Below the pieces are notes generated by a model. That model made no database searches. It saw nothing but the letters and a program-made list of their open reading frames with translations, and was not told the DNA's origin. The translations under genes and the position numbers were made by a program. Source: Candidatus Paracaedibacter symbiosus (GTDB lineage Bacteria; Pseudomonadota; Alphaproteobacteria; Paracaedibacterales; Paracaedibacteraceae). From it: a stretch of DNA of 64,000 nt. Every line of letters starts with the position of its first letter. Position 1 is the stretch's first letter. Location: assembly GCF_000757605.1 (NCBI RefSeq), contig NZ_JQAK01000001.1, positions 1,017,817-1,081,816 on the forward strand, given 5' to 3'. This document shows positions 17,377-25,718 of the stretch, in pieces.

Positions 17377-19345
17377 ATCCTGTCATCCTTGCCTGGCAAT
17401 AGCCCAGAGGTTCTTCAATTCTCTTATTTAACACGTTTTCTATGCGGCCATAAAGCAACCAATTTTGAGCCATTTTATAATCCACTTTCAGCGTCAACGT
17501 ATGATATGGTCTATTTTCTTGTCTTTGAAAGGTTTGTGGGTTCACATCCAAACGTTTGCCAACAAACAACCATTCCAAAAAGAATTGAGTTGATTCAAGC
17601 TGATAGCTACCCCGAATAAAGATTTTTTGTTTTGGGCGACGCTTTAAAGTTTCGCCCGTGAGATTATTTCGTGTCCAGGTTAATGTATAGGCCAACTCAA
17701 GTTTCGTCGCCTTTGTGGGTAAAATAGCTATCATCGATTCCACCCCTTTGGTGGTCGCTTTAGCAATATTTAAGTTTTTGCGCGCAGAAAAATCATAGTC
17801 AATCAACTGATTTAAATCATTCTGAAAATAGATCATCGTTGCCGTAACAGTATCCACAATTGGCTGTTTTACCCCCACTTCATAGCTTTGAGCCCGCTCT
17901 GGTTGCAGGTGGGGATTGCCGTTAAAATGAGCTGTTTTACCATACAGTTCAACCAGAGTCGGTGCCTTAAATGCTGTCCCGTAACTTGCAAATATTTGTG
18001 TTTTGAGTATCGGCACCGTCCACCTTGCAGCAAGTCGATAACAAAGGGGGCTATGGAATAGATGCCGCCAATCCTGGCGCACAGCAAGCTCCAACAATAA
18101 AGAATCAAACGGTGTCCATCGTTGTAACAAGGCGAGCCCCCATTCTTGCTGCTGGGCCTGAGATAAAACCACCCCATACTGAGCATCAAATTTTTCTCGG
18201 GATCCTTCAAACACTGTTTGCACCAAATACCGAGGATTAATTTTAAGATTTTGTTGCCAGTTAACAGCTAGACGCTCCCCCCGACTTGATTGATACTGGG
18301 CACGACCCTCACCACTCGCATAGGAAGTAGTGAGAATCCCTACGCCCAGTTCATGCGTCCACTGAGGAGTAATAGCATGATCTAGTTGCACCCGATTAAG
18401 GATCTGACGCCGATGTTGTGACAATGGCCCTAACCGTTCTTGAAAGGAAATAGAAGCATCATTCATCCTTGAAAACAGCGTCACTTCCGTTTTCTCATTA
18501 ATTTGTCCGCCCCCCCGAAAAACAATGTTACGTAATGTATAGGGCAGATTTGGATATTGTCCGCCTGGAAGCTTCAAATAGTCAGGGGTAACACTCATAC
18601 CATCATCATGAAAAATGCCAGCACTCAGCGCAAAATTTAGCTTTTGAGTTTCGCCTGATAGGACACCCTTCACTCGTCCTGAAAGGGTTGAACCTAGCTC
18701 TGTTAGAGCACTAGATTTTAGCCCTTGCTCTCCCTTTTGCGACGCAATATTAATGACCCCGCCCAGCGCATCCGCCCCGTAAAGACTGCTTGCAGCGCCT
18801 CTCATTATCTCAACAGATCTCAATCCATCGGTGGTTAAATCAGCAAAATCAAAACCCCCTGTCGGCGAGTCAGGGGCATTGACGCGCATTCCATCAATGC
18901 GCACCAAAACATGATTAGAATTAGTCCCTCGAATAAAAACTGAGCTTTGTTGGCCCACAGGACCAGATTGGACAATGTTCACGCCTGGCTCTTGACTCAA
19001 GACGTCGGTTAATCGTTGATATTGTAAACTGGTGATTTGATCAGCCGTCACTCGGCCGAAGCTAGGTGTTAACAACGGAGCTGGGGCAATCTTGTCAGCT
19101 ACAATCACAATTGTTTGAGGTGATTTTGGCTCAGCTGCAGCCGCTGAGGTTACAATACCCAAAACGCCTGAAGAAGTTGAGATTATGGCGAGTAGATTTG
19201 AAGCGGCTTTTATTTTGGCGTGACGCTCATCGTTGGCTCTCTTTAAGGACTGCCAAAATAAAAATGAGCCCCAAGGTGCGAAGCCAGAAACCGACTTTTT
19301 TAAGTGTTTTGTGTATATCACTAAATTAAATAGAAAAAAGAACAC
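17351..19345 (-). CDS. btuB: TonB-dependent vitamin B12 receptor, BtuB-like
   Basis: An outer-membrane barrel with plug imports a cobalamin-type ligand using TonB. After a signal peptide ending AAAA^EPK come a TonB-box-like segment, the plug domain (LTDVLSQEPGVNIVQSG..SSVFIRGTNSNHVLVRIDGMRVN..VEIMRGAASSLYGADALGGVINI) and a long barrel ending in an aromatic residue (YVGLKTTF). B12 specificity is supported by the cobalamin riboswitch upstream. The open frame reaches 19471, but that part lies inside the riboswitch. A GTG at 19345 has a GGAGGA site five bases away, giving 664 residues. The N-terminal stretch LKKSV...SLKRANDER is derived from a dispersed repeat also present in flgA. Confidence 0.9.
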   Translation of the reverse strand: MFFFLFNLVIYTKHLKKSVSGFAPWGSFLFWQSLKRANDERHAKIKAASNLLAIISTSSGVLGIVTSAAAAEPKSPQTIVIVADKIAPAPLLTPSFGRVTADQITSLQYQRLTDVLSQEPGVNIVQSGPVGQQSSVFIRGTNSNHVLVRIDGMRVNAPDSPTGGFDFADLTTDGLRSVEIMRGAASSLYGADALGGVINIASQKGEQGLKSSALTELGSTLSGRVKGVLSGETQKLNFALSAGIFHDDGMSVTPDYLKLPGGQYPNLPYTLRNIVFRGGGQINEKTEVTLFSRMNDASISFQERLGPLSQHRRQILNRVQLDHAITPQWTHELGVGILTTSYASGEGRAQYQSSRGERLAVNWQQNLKINPRYLVQTVFEGSREKFDAQYGVVLSQAQQQEWGLALLQRWTPFDSLLLELAVRQDWRHLFHSPLCYRLAARWTVPILKTQIFASYGTAFKAPTLVELYGKTAHFNGNPHLQPERAQSYEVGVKQPIVDTVTATMIYFQNDLNQLIDYDFSARKNLNIAKATTKGVESMIAILPTKATKLELAYTLTWTRNNLTGETLKRRPKQKIFIRGSYQLESTQFFLEWLFVGKRLDVNPQTFQRQENRPYHTLTLKVDYKMAQNWLLYGRIENVLNKRIEEPLGYCQARMTGYVGLKTTF
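19180..19310 (-). repeat. Dispersed repeat module, copy inside the btuB 5' coding region
   Basis: This stretch matches 62950-63068 (5' end of flgA) and 20737-20845 (yidD-yidC spacer). Shared blocks are CCTTAAAGAGAG, GATGAGCGTC, ACCTNGGGGCTCA (one G fewer in the spacer copy) and a tail GCTTCAAATCTACTCGCCAT, which matches flgA at 17 of 20 bases. Here it is translated and contributes residues just before and within the signal peptide. Confidence 0.75.
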
Positions 19346-19350
19346 TCTTA

Positions 19351-19381
19351 TCCTCCAGTGGTTTTTAAACGCCACCACTGG
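19351..19381 (-). promoter_or_regulatory. btuB: Hairpin covering the btuB ribosome-binding site
   Basis: On the minus strand CCAGTGGT pairs with ACCACTGG around an 11-base loop. The right arm provides the first two G of the GGAGGA ribosome site for the GTG at 19345. It is the only stable hairpin between the cobalamin aptamer and the start, so it is the likely expression platform, acting on translation initiation. Confidence 0.65.
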
Positions 19382-19439
19382 GGAAAAATCCCACGGAAAT
19401 TCCGATATTAATAGCCCGCCGCTATCAAAAATATGGTGA

Positions 19440-19590
19440 TACCATGGCAGGTCTCCTGACTCACACGTCATTGCAGTCCCTGCTCCTTCCCAGAAAATTC
19501 TAGTGGTTTTTTGCAGGCTGCTCTGTGTTTACAGTTGCGGGGGCAGTTGTGGATTTAGCTCGTTATAAACGTCACCACATTCCCTTTTAA
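19440..19590 (-). ncRNA. Cobalamin riboswitch
   Basis: The minus strand reads, in order, GGTGACG (19570-19576), the conserved GCCCCCGCAACTGTAA core (19529-19544), GGGAAGG (19485-19491) and the B12 box AGTCAGGAGACCTGCC (19446-19461). These are the conserved blocks of the AdoCbl aptamer in the right order and spacing. Adenosylcobalamin binding normally lowers expression of the downstream receptor. Confidence 0.95.
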
Positions 19591-19791
19591 TCTCGATAAA
19601 GATACCATGATAACTTTGGCTATAAATGATAAAGGATGAGATGTCAATTCTGATGTTGATCAAATTTCCCGGTAAAACTTTATGGTTTTATTATTTCAAG
19701 CTTGAATTTTATAACAAAACCCGATATTACTTGAAGCAATATTGAATTTTACCTATTTTTAGGTTCTTTGTAAAATTAAAGGAATATAATC

Positions 19792-19926
19792 ATGAAAAGA
19801 ACATTCCAACCAAGCAACCTCGTTCGTAAACGTCGTCATGGTTTTCGTGCTCGTATGGCAACTGTTGGTGGTCGTAAAGTGATTGCAGCTCGTCGATCCA
19901 GAGGCCGCAAGCGTCTTTCTGCTTAG
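19792..19926 (+). CDS. rpmH: 50S ribosomal protein L34
   Basis: The 44-residue basic protein [20 protein letters not shown]... contains the invariant L34 pattern ([34 protein letters not shown]). The ATG at 19792 has AAGGAA about seven bases upstream. It heads the conserved rpmH-rnpA-yidD-yidC-engB string. No DnaA boxes or dnaA gene are seen upstream, so this is not an obvious replication origin. Confidence 0.97.
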   Translation: MKRTFQPSNLVRKRRHGFRARMATVGGRKVIAARRSRGRKRLSA

Positions 19927-19946
19927 TATATATATATCTGCAAGCG

Positions 19947-20296
19947 ATGTCATCGCTTCCCCGTCTAAAAAAAGGCGTGAATTTGTTAAAGTTGCACAAG
20001 AGGGAACCTATGTTTCTAGTGCCACTTTAGTGGTTCAGCGTCTTGTCCATGACACTCCATCTCTTCATGTATGTCGTGTGGGATTCACCGCGAGTAAACG
20101 CGTGGGAAATGCCGTTAAACGCAACAAAGCCAAACGTCGAATGCGGGAAGTCATTCATCTGTGGGCTAAAGAGACAGGGACTCTTCCCCCTTACGATTTG
20201 GTGTTGATAGCAAAGCCAGCGGCTGTAACTGCTTCTTTCACAAAAATTCAACATGATTTTAAAAAATCACTCGCAAATTTACAGGATGCAGAATGA
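19947..20296 (+). CDS. rnpA: RNase P protein component, frame broken at an A7 run
   Basis: RnpA binds the catalytic RNA of RNase P, which matures tRNA 5' ends, and is essential. The body has the signature KRVGNAVKRNKAKRRMRE and the family VGFTASK strand. The expected N-terminus, MSSLPRLKKRREFVKVAQEG, is encoded from the ATG at 19947, but only if the A run at 19967-19973 has eight adenines instead of seven. As given, the ATG frame turns into KGVNLLK. The only start in the body frame is an ATG at 19883 inside rpmH, which gives an unrelated N-terminus. With one added A the protein is 116 residues, the normal length. Its stop overlaps the yidD start (ATGA). Confidence 0.88.
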
Positions 20297-20547
20297 TCAC
20301 TAAGATTTTTATCGCAGGGATTAAATTTTACCGTTGGACTATCTCTCCTTACCTTGTACCTCGTTGTCGATTTGAGCCCACCTGCTCCCGATATGCTGTT
20401 CATGCCTTACAACATCATGGACTTAAACAGGGAAGTTGGTTTATTGTGAAGCGACTTATGAAATGTCAGCCCTTTCGCCGCTTGGGTGGCGACTGGGGCT
20501 ATGATCCAGTGCCTGACACTCTCAGCGCAACAGAACCTACTGGCTAA
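20293..20547 (+). CDS. yidD: Membrane protein insertion efficiency factor YidD
   Basis: This small, membrane-associated helper of YidC-dependent insertion has 84 residues. It carries the hallmark RWTISPYLVPRCRFEPTCSRYAVHALQHHG and the C-terminal KCQPFRRLGGDWGYDPVP. It overlaps the rnpA stop by four bases and lies upstream of yidC as usual, but a 503-base spacer full of degenerate repeats now separates the two. Confidence 0.96.
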   Translation: MITKIFIAGIKFYRWTISPYLVPRCRFEPTCSRYAVHALQHHGLKQGSWFIVKRLMKCQPFRRLGGDWGYDPVPDTLSATEPTG

Positions 20548-20583
20548 TAAGGTTCTACAAGCAAGGTTTAAGGAGAATGATTA

Positions 20584-20680
20584 GGAAATGTTTTTAGCCG
20601 AAAATGAATTCAAAGTTCGATAAAGTAGTTTATCTACTTCCAGAAACTGGGGGGGAGTTTGCAGGCAAAAACACTCACAA
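20584..20680 (+). repeat. Dispersed repeat, copy A (yidD 3' region)
   Basis: The core GTTTTTAGCCGAAAATGAA matches the family core (GA)CATTTTTAGCYGAAAATGAAGCC seen at 20863, 31269, 38538 (minus) and 44990. A small hairpin AAGTAG-TTTAT-CTACTT lies within it (20623-20639). Confidence 0.6.
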
Positions 20681-20736
20681 TGGACTTGTGTCAATTATTG
20701 TTCACAGGATCCCGTACCGAAACCATTTGGAGATGC

Positions 20737-20845
20737 GGAAATTATAACCAGCAAATAGGCGGCGACTTGGATGCAAAAAACGACGCTCATCATTGGTTCT
20801 CTTCAAGAGGTTTTTATATAAATTGAGCCCTAGGTTGGTTTGGGC
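20737..20845 (-). repeat. Dispersed repeat module, untranslated copy in the yidD-yidC spacer
   Basis: The minus strand shares ACCTAGGGCTCA, GAAGAGAACCAATGATGAGCGTC and the tail TTTGCTGGTTATAATTTCC with the copies in the 5' coding regions of btuB and flgA. No long frame runs through it, so it shows the repeat outside a gene. Confidence 0.7.
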
Positions 20846-20862
20846 TTATCGGAACGAGTAAT

Positions 20863-20935
20863 ATTTTGAGACATTTTTAGCTGAAAATGAAGCCAAATTT
20901 AGTTCGAGAAATTCGGAAAAATCGGCAAGCAAAAA
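20863..20935 (+). repeat. Dispersed repeat, copy B (upstream of yidC)
   Basis: It contains TTTTGAGACATTTTTAGCTG directly followed by AAAATGAAGCC, the most typical copy of the family core. CATTTTTAGCTGAAAATG is a nine-pair palindrome if one G-T pair is allowed. The remaining spacer up to 21050 shows no gene; the yidC promoter should lie in its last 100 bases. Confidence 0.7.
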
Positions 20936-21050
20936 TGACTAAAATAAACTTGTTCTGATAGCAGCAAAGCAACCTTAAATATGAAGTTAGAAATCCGCTG
21001 CTTCAAATTTTTGGGTGTATAATAGAATACGTTAAAGGACATCTTCTAAA

Positions 21051-22748
21051 ATGAATGATCAGCGTAATTTAATTCTCGCTTCCGTTTTGGCGATCGCTGT
21101 CTTACTTGGCTTCAATTTTTTCTATGATGCGCCAAGGCAGCAACAACAAATGCAGGCTAAAATAACCGCACAAACAGAACAAGTAACCGAGCCTCAAGCG
21201 CCAGCACAAGAAGCGGAAAAGATAACTGTTGTCGATCGCGCCCAAGCATTGACTGAATCCAAACGCATTAAAATTAATGCGCCGATGGTTCATGGGTCAA
21301 TCAATCTTACTGGGGCGCACCTAGATGACGTAACGCTGGCGGAATACCATGAGACAACAGACTCACAAAGCCTTGAAATCCAATTATTATCCCCTAAAAC
21401 AACACAAAATCCTTATTATGTCGACTTTGGTTGGCTCAGCAAACAACCTGATCTTAATTTGCCAACAAAAACAACAGTTTGGCAAACGAATCACACAGAG
21501 TTAACGCCAAAGCAACCTGTGGTTTTAACATGGAATAATGGCCAAGGCGTTACGTTTAAGCGGACTATCAGTATTGATGATCAATACATGTTTACCGTCA
21601 CGGATGAAGTGGTGAACAGCTCCAAAAACCCCTTAAGTCTGAATGCATACGGTCAAATCACCCGTGGCGGCACACCTCAAACAGGTGGCTATTTCATTTT
21701 GCATGAAGGCCCAATTGGTGTCATCAATGGCAAACTTGTTGAACTAGACTATAAAAAGTTGCTGGATAAGGGACAACAACAACAAAGCACAACCGGTGGC
21801 TGGCTGGGTATTACCGACAAATATTGGCTTGTCTCCCTCATTCCCACGCAAAATACCTCTGTTGACACTAGGTTTAAAGCGCACACATTGGATGGTGTTG
21901 ATTATTACCAAACAGAAACTGTTTATCCTACTGTCGAGGTGGCAAAGGGCGAAACTCAAAGTGTCACGCAGCACCTTTTTGCTGGCGCTAAAAATCTGAA
22001 AATCCTTGATGAGTATGAAGAAAAAATTGGTGTGAGCAAGTTTGACTTAGCGATTGACTTTGGCTGGTTCTACTTCCTCACCAAACCAGTCTTTTATTTA
22101 TTAGATTACCTCCATAAGATTTTTGGTAACTTTGGTATCGCTATTCTAGTGATGACGGTTTTGTTCAAGATCGCTTTCTTCCCGCTAGCGAACAAGTCTT
22201 ATCGTTCAATGGCCCGCATGAAACAGATGCAACCAAAAATCGAACAGCTGAAAAAGCGTTATGGCGACGATAAAATGCGCATGAATCAAGAATTGATGGA
22301 AATCTATAAACGAGAAAAAATCAATCCTTTGTCTGGTTGCCTACCTATTCTCATTCAAGCGCCTGTCTTTTTCTGTTTGTACAAAGTTTTGTTTGTTACC
22401 TTAGAAATGCGCCACGCCCCGTTTTTTGGCTGGATTCATGACTTATCTGCCCCAGATCCAACCTCCGTCTTTAATTTATTTGGCTTGTTACCATTCATGC
22501 CACCAAGTTTCTTGATGATCGGTGCCTGGCCAATTTTGATGGGCTTGACCATGTTCTTGCAACAAAAGTTGAACCCCCAACCAACTGATCCGGCGCAGGC
22601 AAAAGCCTTTATGATTATGCCAGTTTTCTTGACCTTCTTATTGTCAAGTTTCCCTGCTGGTTTGGTCATCTACTGGGCTTGGAGTAATATTTTGTCGATC
22701 ATCCAACAATGGGCGATTATGCGCCTTGACACAAAAAAGGATGCGTAA
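21051..22748 (+). CDS. yidC: Membrane protein insertase YidC
   Basis: YidC inserts and folds inner-membrane proteins, alone or with SecYEG. The 565-residue protein has the N-terminal membrane anchor (MNDQRNLILASVLAIAVLLGFNFFY), a Gln-rich linker, the large periplasmic beta domain, and the conserved hydrophobic core. The core begins at GWFYFLTKPVFYLLDYLHKIFGNFGIAILVMTVLFKIAFFPLANKSYRSMARM, followed by QPKIEQLKKRYGDD and LPILIQAPVFFCLYKVLFVTLEMRHAPF. Length and arrangement are normal for Gram-negatives. EngB follows after three bases. Confidence 0.97.
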   Translation: MNDQRNLILASVLAIAVLLGFNFFYDAPRQQQQMQAKITAQTEQVTEPQAPAQEAEKITVVDRAQALTESKRIKINAPMVHGSINLTGAHLDDVTLAEYHETTDSQSLEIQLLSPKTTQNPYYVDFGWLSKQPDLNLPTKTTVWQTNHTELTPKQPVVLTWNNGQGVTFKRTISIDDQYMFTVTDEVVNSSKNPLSLNAYGQITRGGTPQTGGYFILHEGPIGVINGKLVELDYKKLLDKGQQQQSTTGGWLGITDKYWLVSLIPTQNTSVDTRFKAHTLDGVDYYQTETVYPTVEVAKGETQSVTQHLFAGAKNLKILDEYEEKIGVSKFDLAIDFGWFYFLTKPVFYLLDYLHKIFGNFGIAILVMTVLFKIAFFPLANKSYRSMARMKQMQPKIEQLKKRYGDDKMRMNQELMEIYKREKINPLSGCLPILIQAPVFFCLYKVLFVTLEMRHAPFFGWIHDLSAPDPTSVFNLFGLLPFMPPSFLMIGAWPILMGLTMFLQQKLNPQPTDPAQAKAFMIMPVFLTFLLSSFPAGLVIYWAWSNILSIIQQWAIMRLDTKKDA

Positions 22749-22751
22749 AAC

Positions 22752-23420
22752 ATGCGCCCCACAGATGTAGCAACAGATCAACAAGGAACCTATAGTCACG
22801 CGGCCCTCGAATGGGGCCGATGGCTGTTTGCCCAAGAATGTACGTTTACACGTGGGGTCCAGAAACTCAATGATCTTGGAGAAATTGGTCTACCTGAAAT
22901 TGCCTTTGCTGGCCGATCTAATGTCGGGAAATCAAGTCTTATCAATGCATTGACTAATCGTAATACTTTGGCCAGGACCTCTAATACTCCGGGTCGCACG
23001 CAGCAATTGAACTTTTTCAGCCTTGCTAATCGCTTGCTTCTTGTTGATATGCCTGGCTATGGCTATGCTAAAGTCTCAAAAAAAATGCAAAGTGAATGGC
23101 AAGACCTTTTAGAAGCGTACTTTCGCGGCAGACCAACTTTAGAACGGGCTTATGTCTTGGTTGATTCCCGCGTGGGTATGAAAGAAAGTGATAAGGATGT
23201 GATGCAGTTGTTTGATAAAACAGCTGTTTCTTATCAGATTGTTTTAACTAAGGTAGATAAAGTGGGCAAGACAGAACTGGCGGCACTGATTACCCAACTG
23301 GAAACACTGCTTGGCAAACATCCAGCTGCCCATCCAAAAGTCATGGCAACCAGCGCTGAAAAAAACATTGGGATTGCGGAACTTCGGGCTGAAATCTCCC
23401 AGTTTGTTGCTAAAAACTAA
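22752..23420 (+). CDS. engB: Ribosome biogenesis GTPase EngB (YihA/YsxC)
   Basis: This GTPase is needed for 50S assembly. The 222 residues carry G1 AGRSNVGKSS, G2 TSNTPGRTQQLNFF, G3 DMPGYGYAKVSK and G4 TKVDKVG. The gene begins three bases after the yidC stop, so it is cotranscribed. In many alphaproteobacteria argB follows; here dapD follows directly after a 65-base spacer. Confidence 0.96.
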   Translation: MRPTDVATDQQGTYSHAALEWGRWLFAQECTFTRGVQKLNDLGEIGLPEIAFAGRSNVGKSSLINALTNRNTLARTSNTPGRTQQLNFFSLANRLLLVDMPGYGYAKVSKKMQSEWQDLLEAYFRGRPTLERAYVLVDSRVGMKESDKDVMQLFDKTAVSYQIVLTKVDKVGKTELAALITQLETLLGKHPAAHPKVMATSAEKNIGIAELRAEISQFVAKN

Positions 23421-23485
23421 GTTTCTTGAATAAATATGAAAGAAACCCGTTTGGGGAATAATTATAGATTTAAAAAAGAGGCAAC

Positions 23486-24325
23486 ATGACAGAGAATCTA
23501 CAAAAAATGATAGAAACGGCTTGGGATAATCGGGACAGCCTAACGGTAAATGACCAAGATTGCCTGCAAGCAGTTATCACTACTTTAACAAATTTGGACC
23601 AAGGCCTCCTGCGGGTCGCTACAAAAACCAGTAGTGGTTGGGTTTGTCATGATTGGATCAAAAAAGCAATTCTGCTTTCCTTTAAGCTGAGCAATAACAA
23701 GTTATTCACCAACGGCCCCTCCACCGATGATAATATTAAATCGGCATGGTTTGATAAAATTCCGCTTAAGACCCAAGGTTGGAACCAGGATGAATTCCGC
23801 AATCTCGCTTTTAGAGTTGTTCCGGGTGCCATTATTCGTCACTCAGCCTTTATTTCTCCAAACGTCGTTCTCATGCCTTCGTTTATTAATGTGGGGGCCT
23901 ATATTGGCGAAGGCACGATGGTTGATACCTGGGCCACCATTGGATCTTGTGCTCAAATTGGTAAAAACTGCCATATTTCCGGCGGAGTCGGTATCGGGGG
24001 AGTCCTTGAACCGCTGCAAGCCAATCCTGTTATTATTGAAGATAATTGCTTTATCGGGGCACGCTCTGAAATCGCTGAGGGAGTGATTGTTGAAGAAGGC
24101 GCTGTCATCTCCATGGGTGTATTTATTGGCGCTTCCACCAAAATTGTTGACCGGCAAACTGGTAAAATTACTTATGGGCGTGTTCCTCCCTACTCGGTTG
24201 TAGTTCCTGGCACATTGCCTGGTGCGACACCGACAAGCCCCTCCCTTGCCTGTGCTGTCATCGTCAAACAAGTTGATGCCAAAACTCGGTCTAAAACGGG
24301 AATTAATGAGCTGTTGCGGACTTAA
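23486..24325 (+). CDS. dapD: Tetrahydrodipicolinate N-succinyltransferase
   Basis: DapD succinylates tetrahydrodipicolinate in the succinylase branch to meso-diaminopimelate and lysine. The 279-residue protein has the N-terminal helical part and a left-handed beta-helix made of hexapeptide repeats ([70 protein letters not shown]). [14 protein letters not shown] is also typical. An AGAGGCA ribosome site precedes the ATG. It is the first step of a pair with dapE. Confidence 0.97.
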   Translation: MTENLQKMIETAWDNRDSLTVNDQDCLQAVITTLTNLDQGLLRVATKTSSGWVCHDWIKKAILLSFKLSNNKLFTNGPSTDDNIKSAWFDKIPLKTQGWNQDEFRNLAFRVVPGAIIRHSAFISPNVVLMPSFINVGAYIGEGTMVDTWATIGSCAQIGKNCHISGGVGIGGVLEPLQANPVIIEDNCFIGARSEIAEGVIVEEGAVISMGVFIGASTKIVDRQTGKITYGRVPPYSVVVPGTLPGATPTSPSLACAVIVKQVDAKTRSKTGINELLRT

Positions 24326-24436
24326 TAAGTGATTATTAAACGCAATAACCCGTGGGGGCAGCTAGGTTAAGAGCGCGGACTGATATGGTAACCTTCAAAA
24401 AACATATAAATGTGGCAATGGTGCGGGAGATTAAAA

Positions 24437-25564
24437 ATGGATGTTATCCACCTTACCCAACAATTGATTCAGTTTCCTAGTATTACCCCGCTTGAATCTG
24501 GTTGCCTTGACTTTATTGAAACTCTTCTTAAAGAAAAGGGTTTTACCTGCCGTCGCCTACCCTTTGGAGAGGTTGATAATCTTTACGCCCGTTTTGGGAC
24601 TTCTGGTCTAAATTTCTGTTTTGCTGGACATGTTGACGTGGTTTCTGACATTGATGCCAGCCAGTGGACCTATCCCCCTTTTGCAGCAACAATTCATGAT
24701 GGTGTCCTTTATGGCCGAGGTGCTGTCGACATGAAAGGAGCTGTTGCGGCCTTTTTAGCTGCAGCAATTCCATTTATCCAAACCCCCTTTACGGGTTCCA
24801 TTAGTTTGCTCCTTACTACTGACGAGGAAGGACCAGCGATTAATGGAACCCGTAAAGTGCTTGAGTGGCTCAAAGAAAATCAAGAACTCATTGACGTCTG
24901 TCTCGTGGGTGAGCCAACGAACCCCCTCAAAGTTGGCGAGATGGTAAAAATCGGTCGGCGGGGAAGTCTTAGCTTTGAAATTGTTGTCCACGGCATTGCC
25001 GGACACGTTGCCTATCCACAACTCGCACAAAATCCCATCCCCATCTTGATTGACTACTTGCGAGAGATTACCAAGACGCCACTCGACCAGGGAACCACTG
25101 AATTTAGTCCATCTAACCTAGAAATTACCTCCCTCGATGTGGGCAACACGACAAGCAATATTATCCCGGCAAAAGCCACGGCTCGCGCCAATATTCGCTT
25201 CAATACTTTGCAATCTGAATTAGGTCTAGTCCAGAAATTAGAAGAAATAGCAGCCCGATATCCCCTCAAAATAGACATACTTAAGTGTCCGAGTTCTGAG
25301 GCATTTATATCAAAAAATCCAGAGTTGATCCATGTCGTCAATTCTGCTGTAAAAGATGTCTGTGGCGTGGAACCTCTCCTTAGCACAACCGGTGGTACTT
25401 CAGACGCCCGATTTATCAAAGATTTTTGCCCCGTCATTGAGTTTGGTCTCGTTAATGCCACGGCGCATCATATTGATGAACATATTGCGGTTTCAGAACT
25501 TGAAACGCTCGTTGCTGTCTATCAAAAGATCTTAGAAAATTATTTTAATGCCAGCTCAACATAA
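24437..25564 (+). CDS. dapE: Succinyl-diaminopimelate desuccinylase
   Basis: This zinc-dependent M20-family amidohydrolase removes succinate from succinyl-DAP. Visible metal and catalytic motifs are FAGHVDVV, YGRGAVDMKGAVAA, TTDEEGPAINGT and, near the C-terminus, ATAHHIDEHIAV; the substrate motif STTGGTSDARFIKD is diagnostic for DapE. The frame is open from an ATG at 24410, but the ATG at 24437 is preceded by GGGAG at a good distance and matches the family N-terminus (MDVIHLTQQLIQFPSITP). It follows dapD after 111 bases and probably shares its transcript. Confidence 0.95.
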   Translation: MDVIHLTQQLIQFPSITPLESGCLDFIETLLKEKGFTCRRLPFGEVDNLYARFGTSGLNFCFAGHVDVVSDIDASQWTYPPFAATIHDGVLYGRGAVDMKGAVAAFLAAAIPFIQTPFTGSISLLLTTDEEGPAINGTRKVLEWLKENQELIDVCLVGEPTNPLKVGEMVKIGRRGSLSFEIVVHGIAGHVAYPQLAQNPIPILIDYLREITKTPLDQGTTEFSPSNLEITSLDVGNTTSNIIPAKATARANIRFNTLQSELGLVQKLEEIAARYPLKIDILKCPSSEAFISKNPELIHVVNSAVKDVCGVEPLLSTTGGTSDARFIKDFCPVIEFGLVNATAHHIDEHIAVSELETLVAVYQKILENYFNASST

Positions 25565-25718
25565 AAACAGCCGACATCCTGTATTTATTGATTTTATATC
25601 TTCTTAGACTGAGAGAAACTGGGCGGCCTGGACCTTCCCAACAACCTTTATACTAAGGCTTGGTCCATGATAAGGAAGAATCTCTTAGGTAGAGCTGAGG
25701 CCATTTTAAGGGATAAAA

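Noticed and set aside
19346-19471. The 5' extension of the btuB frame
   Set aside because: It lies partly inside the cobalamin riboswitch and the expression hairpin, and a GTG with a strong ribosome site follows at 19345.
19600-19791. Possible replication origin upstream of rpmH
   Set aside because: No DnaA-box cluster (TTATCCACA-like) or dnaA/parAB gene is visible; alphaproteobacterial origins are usually elsewhere.
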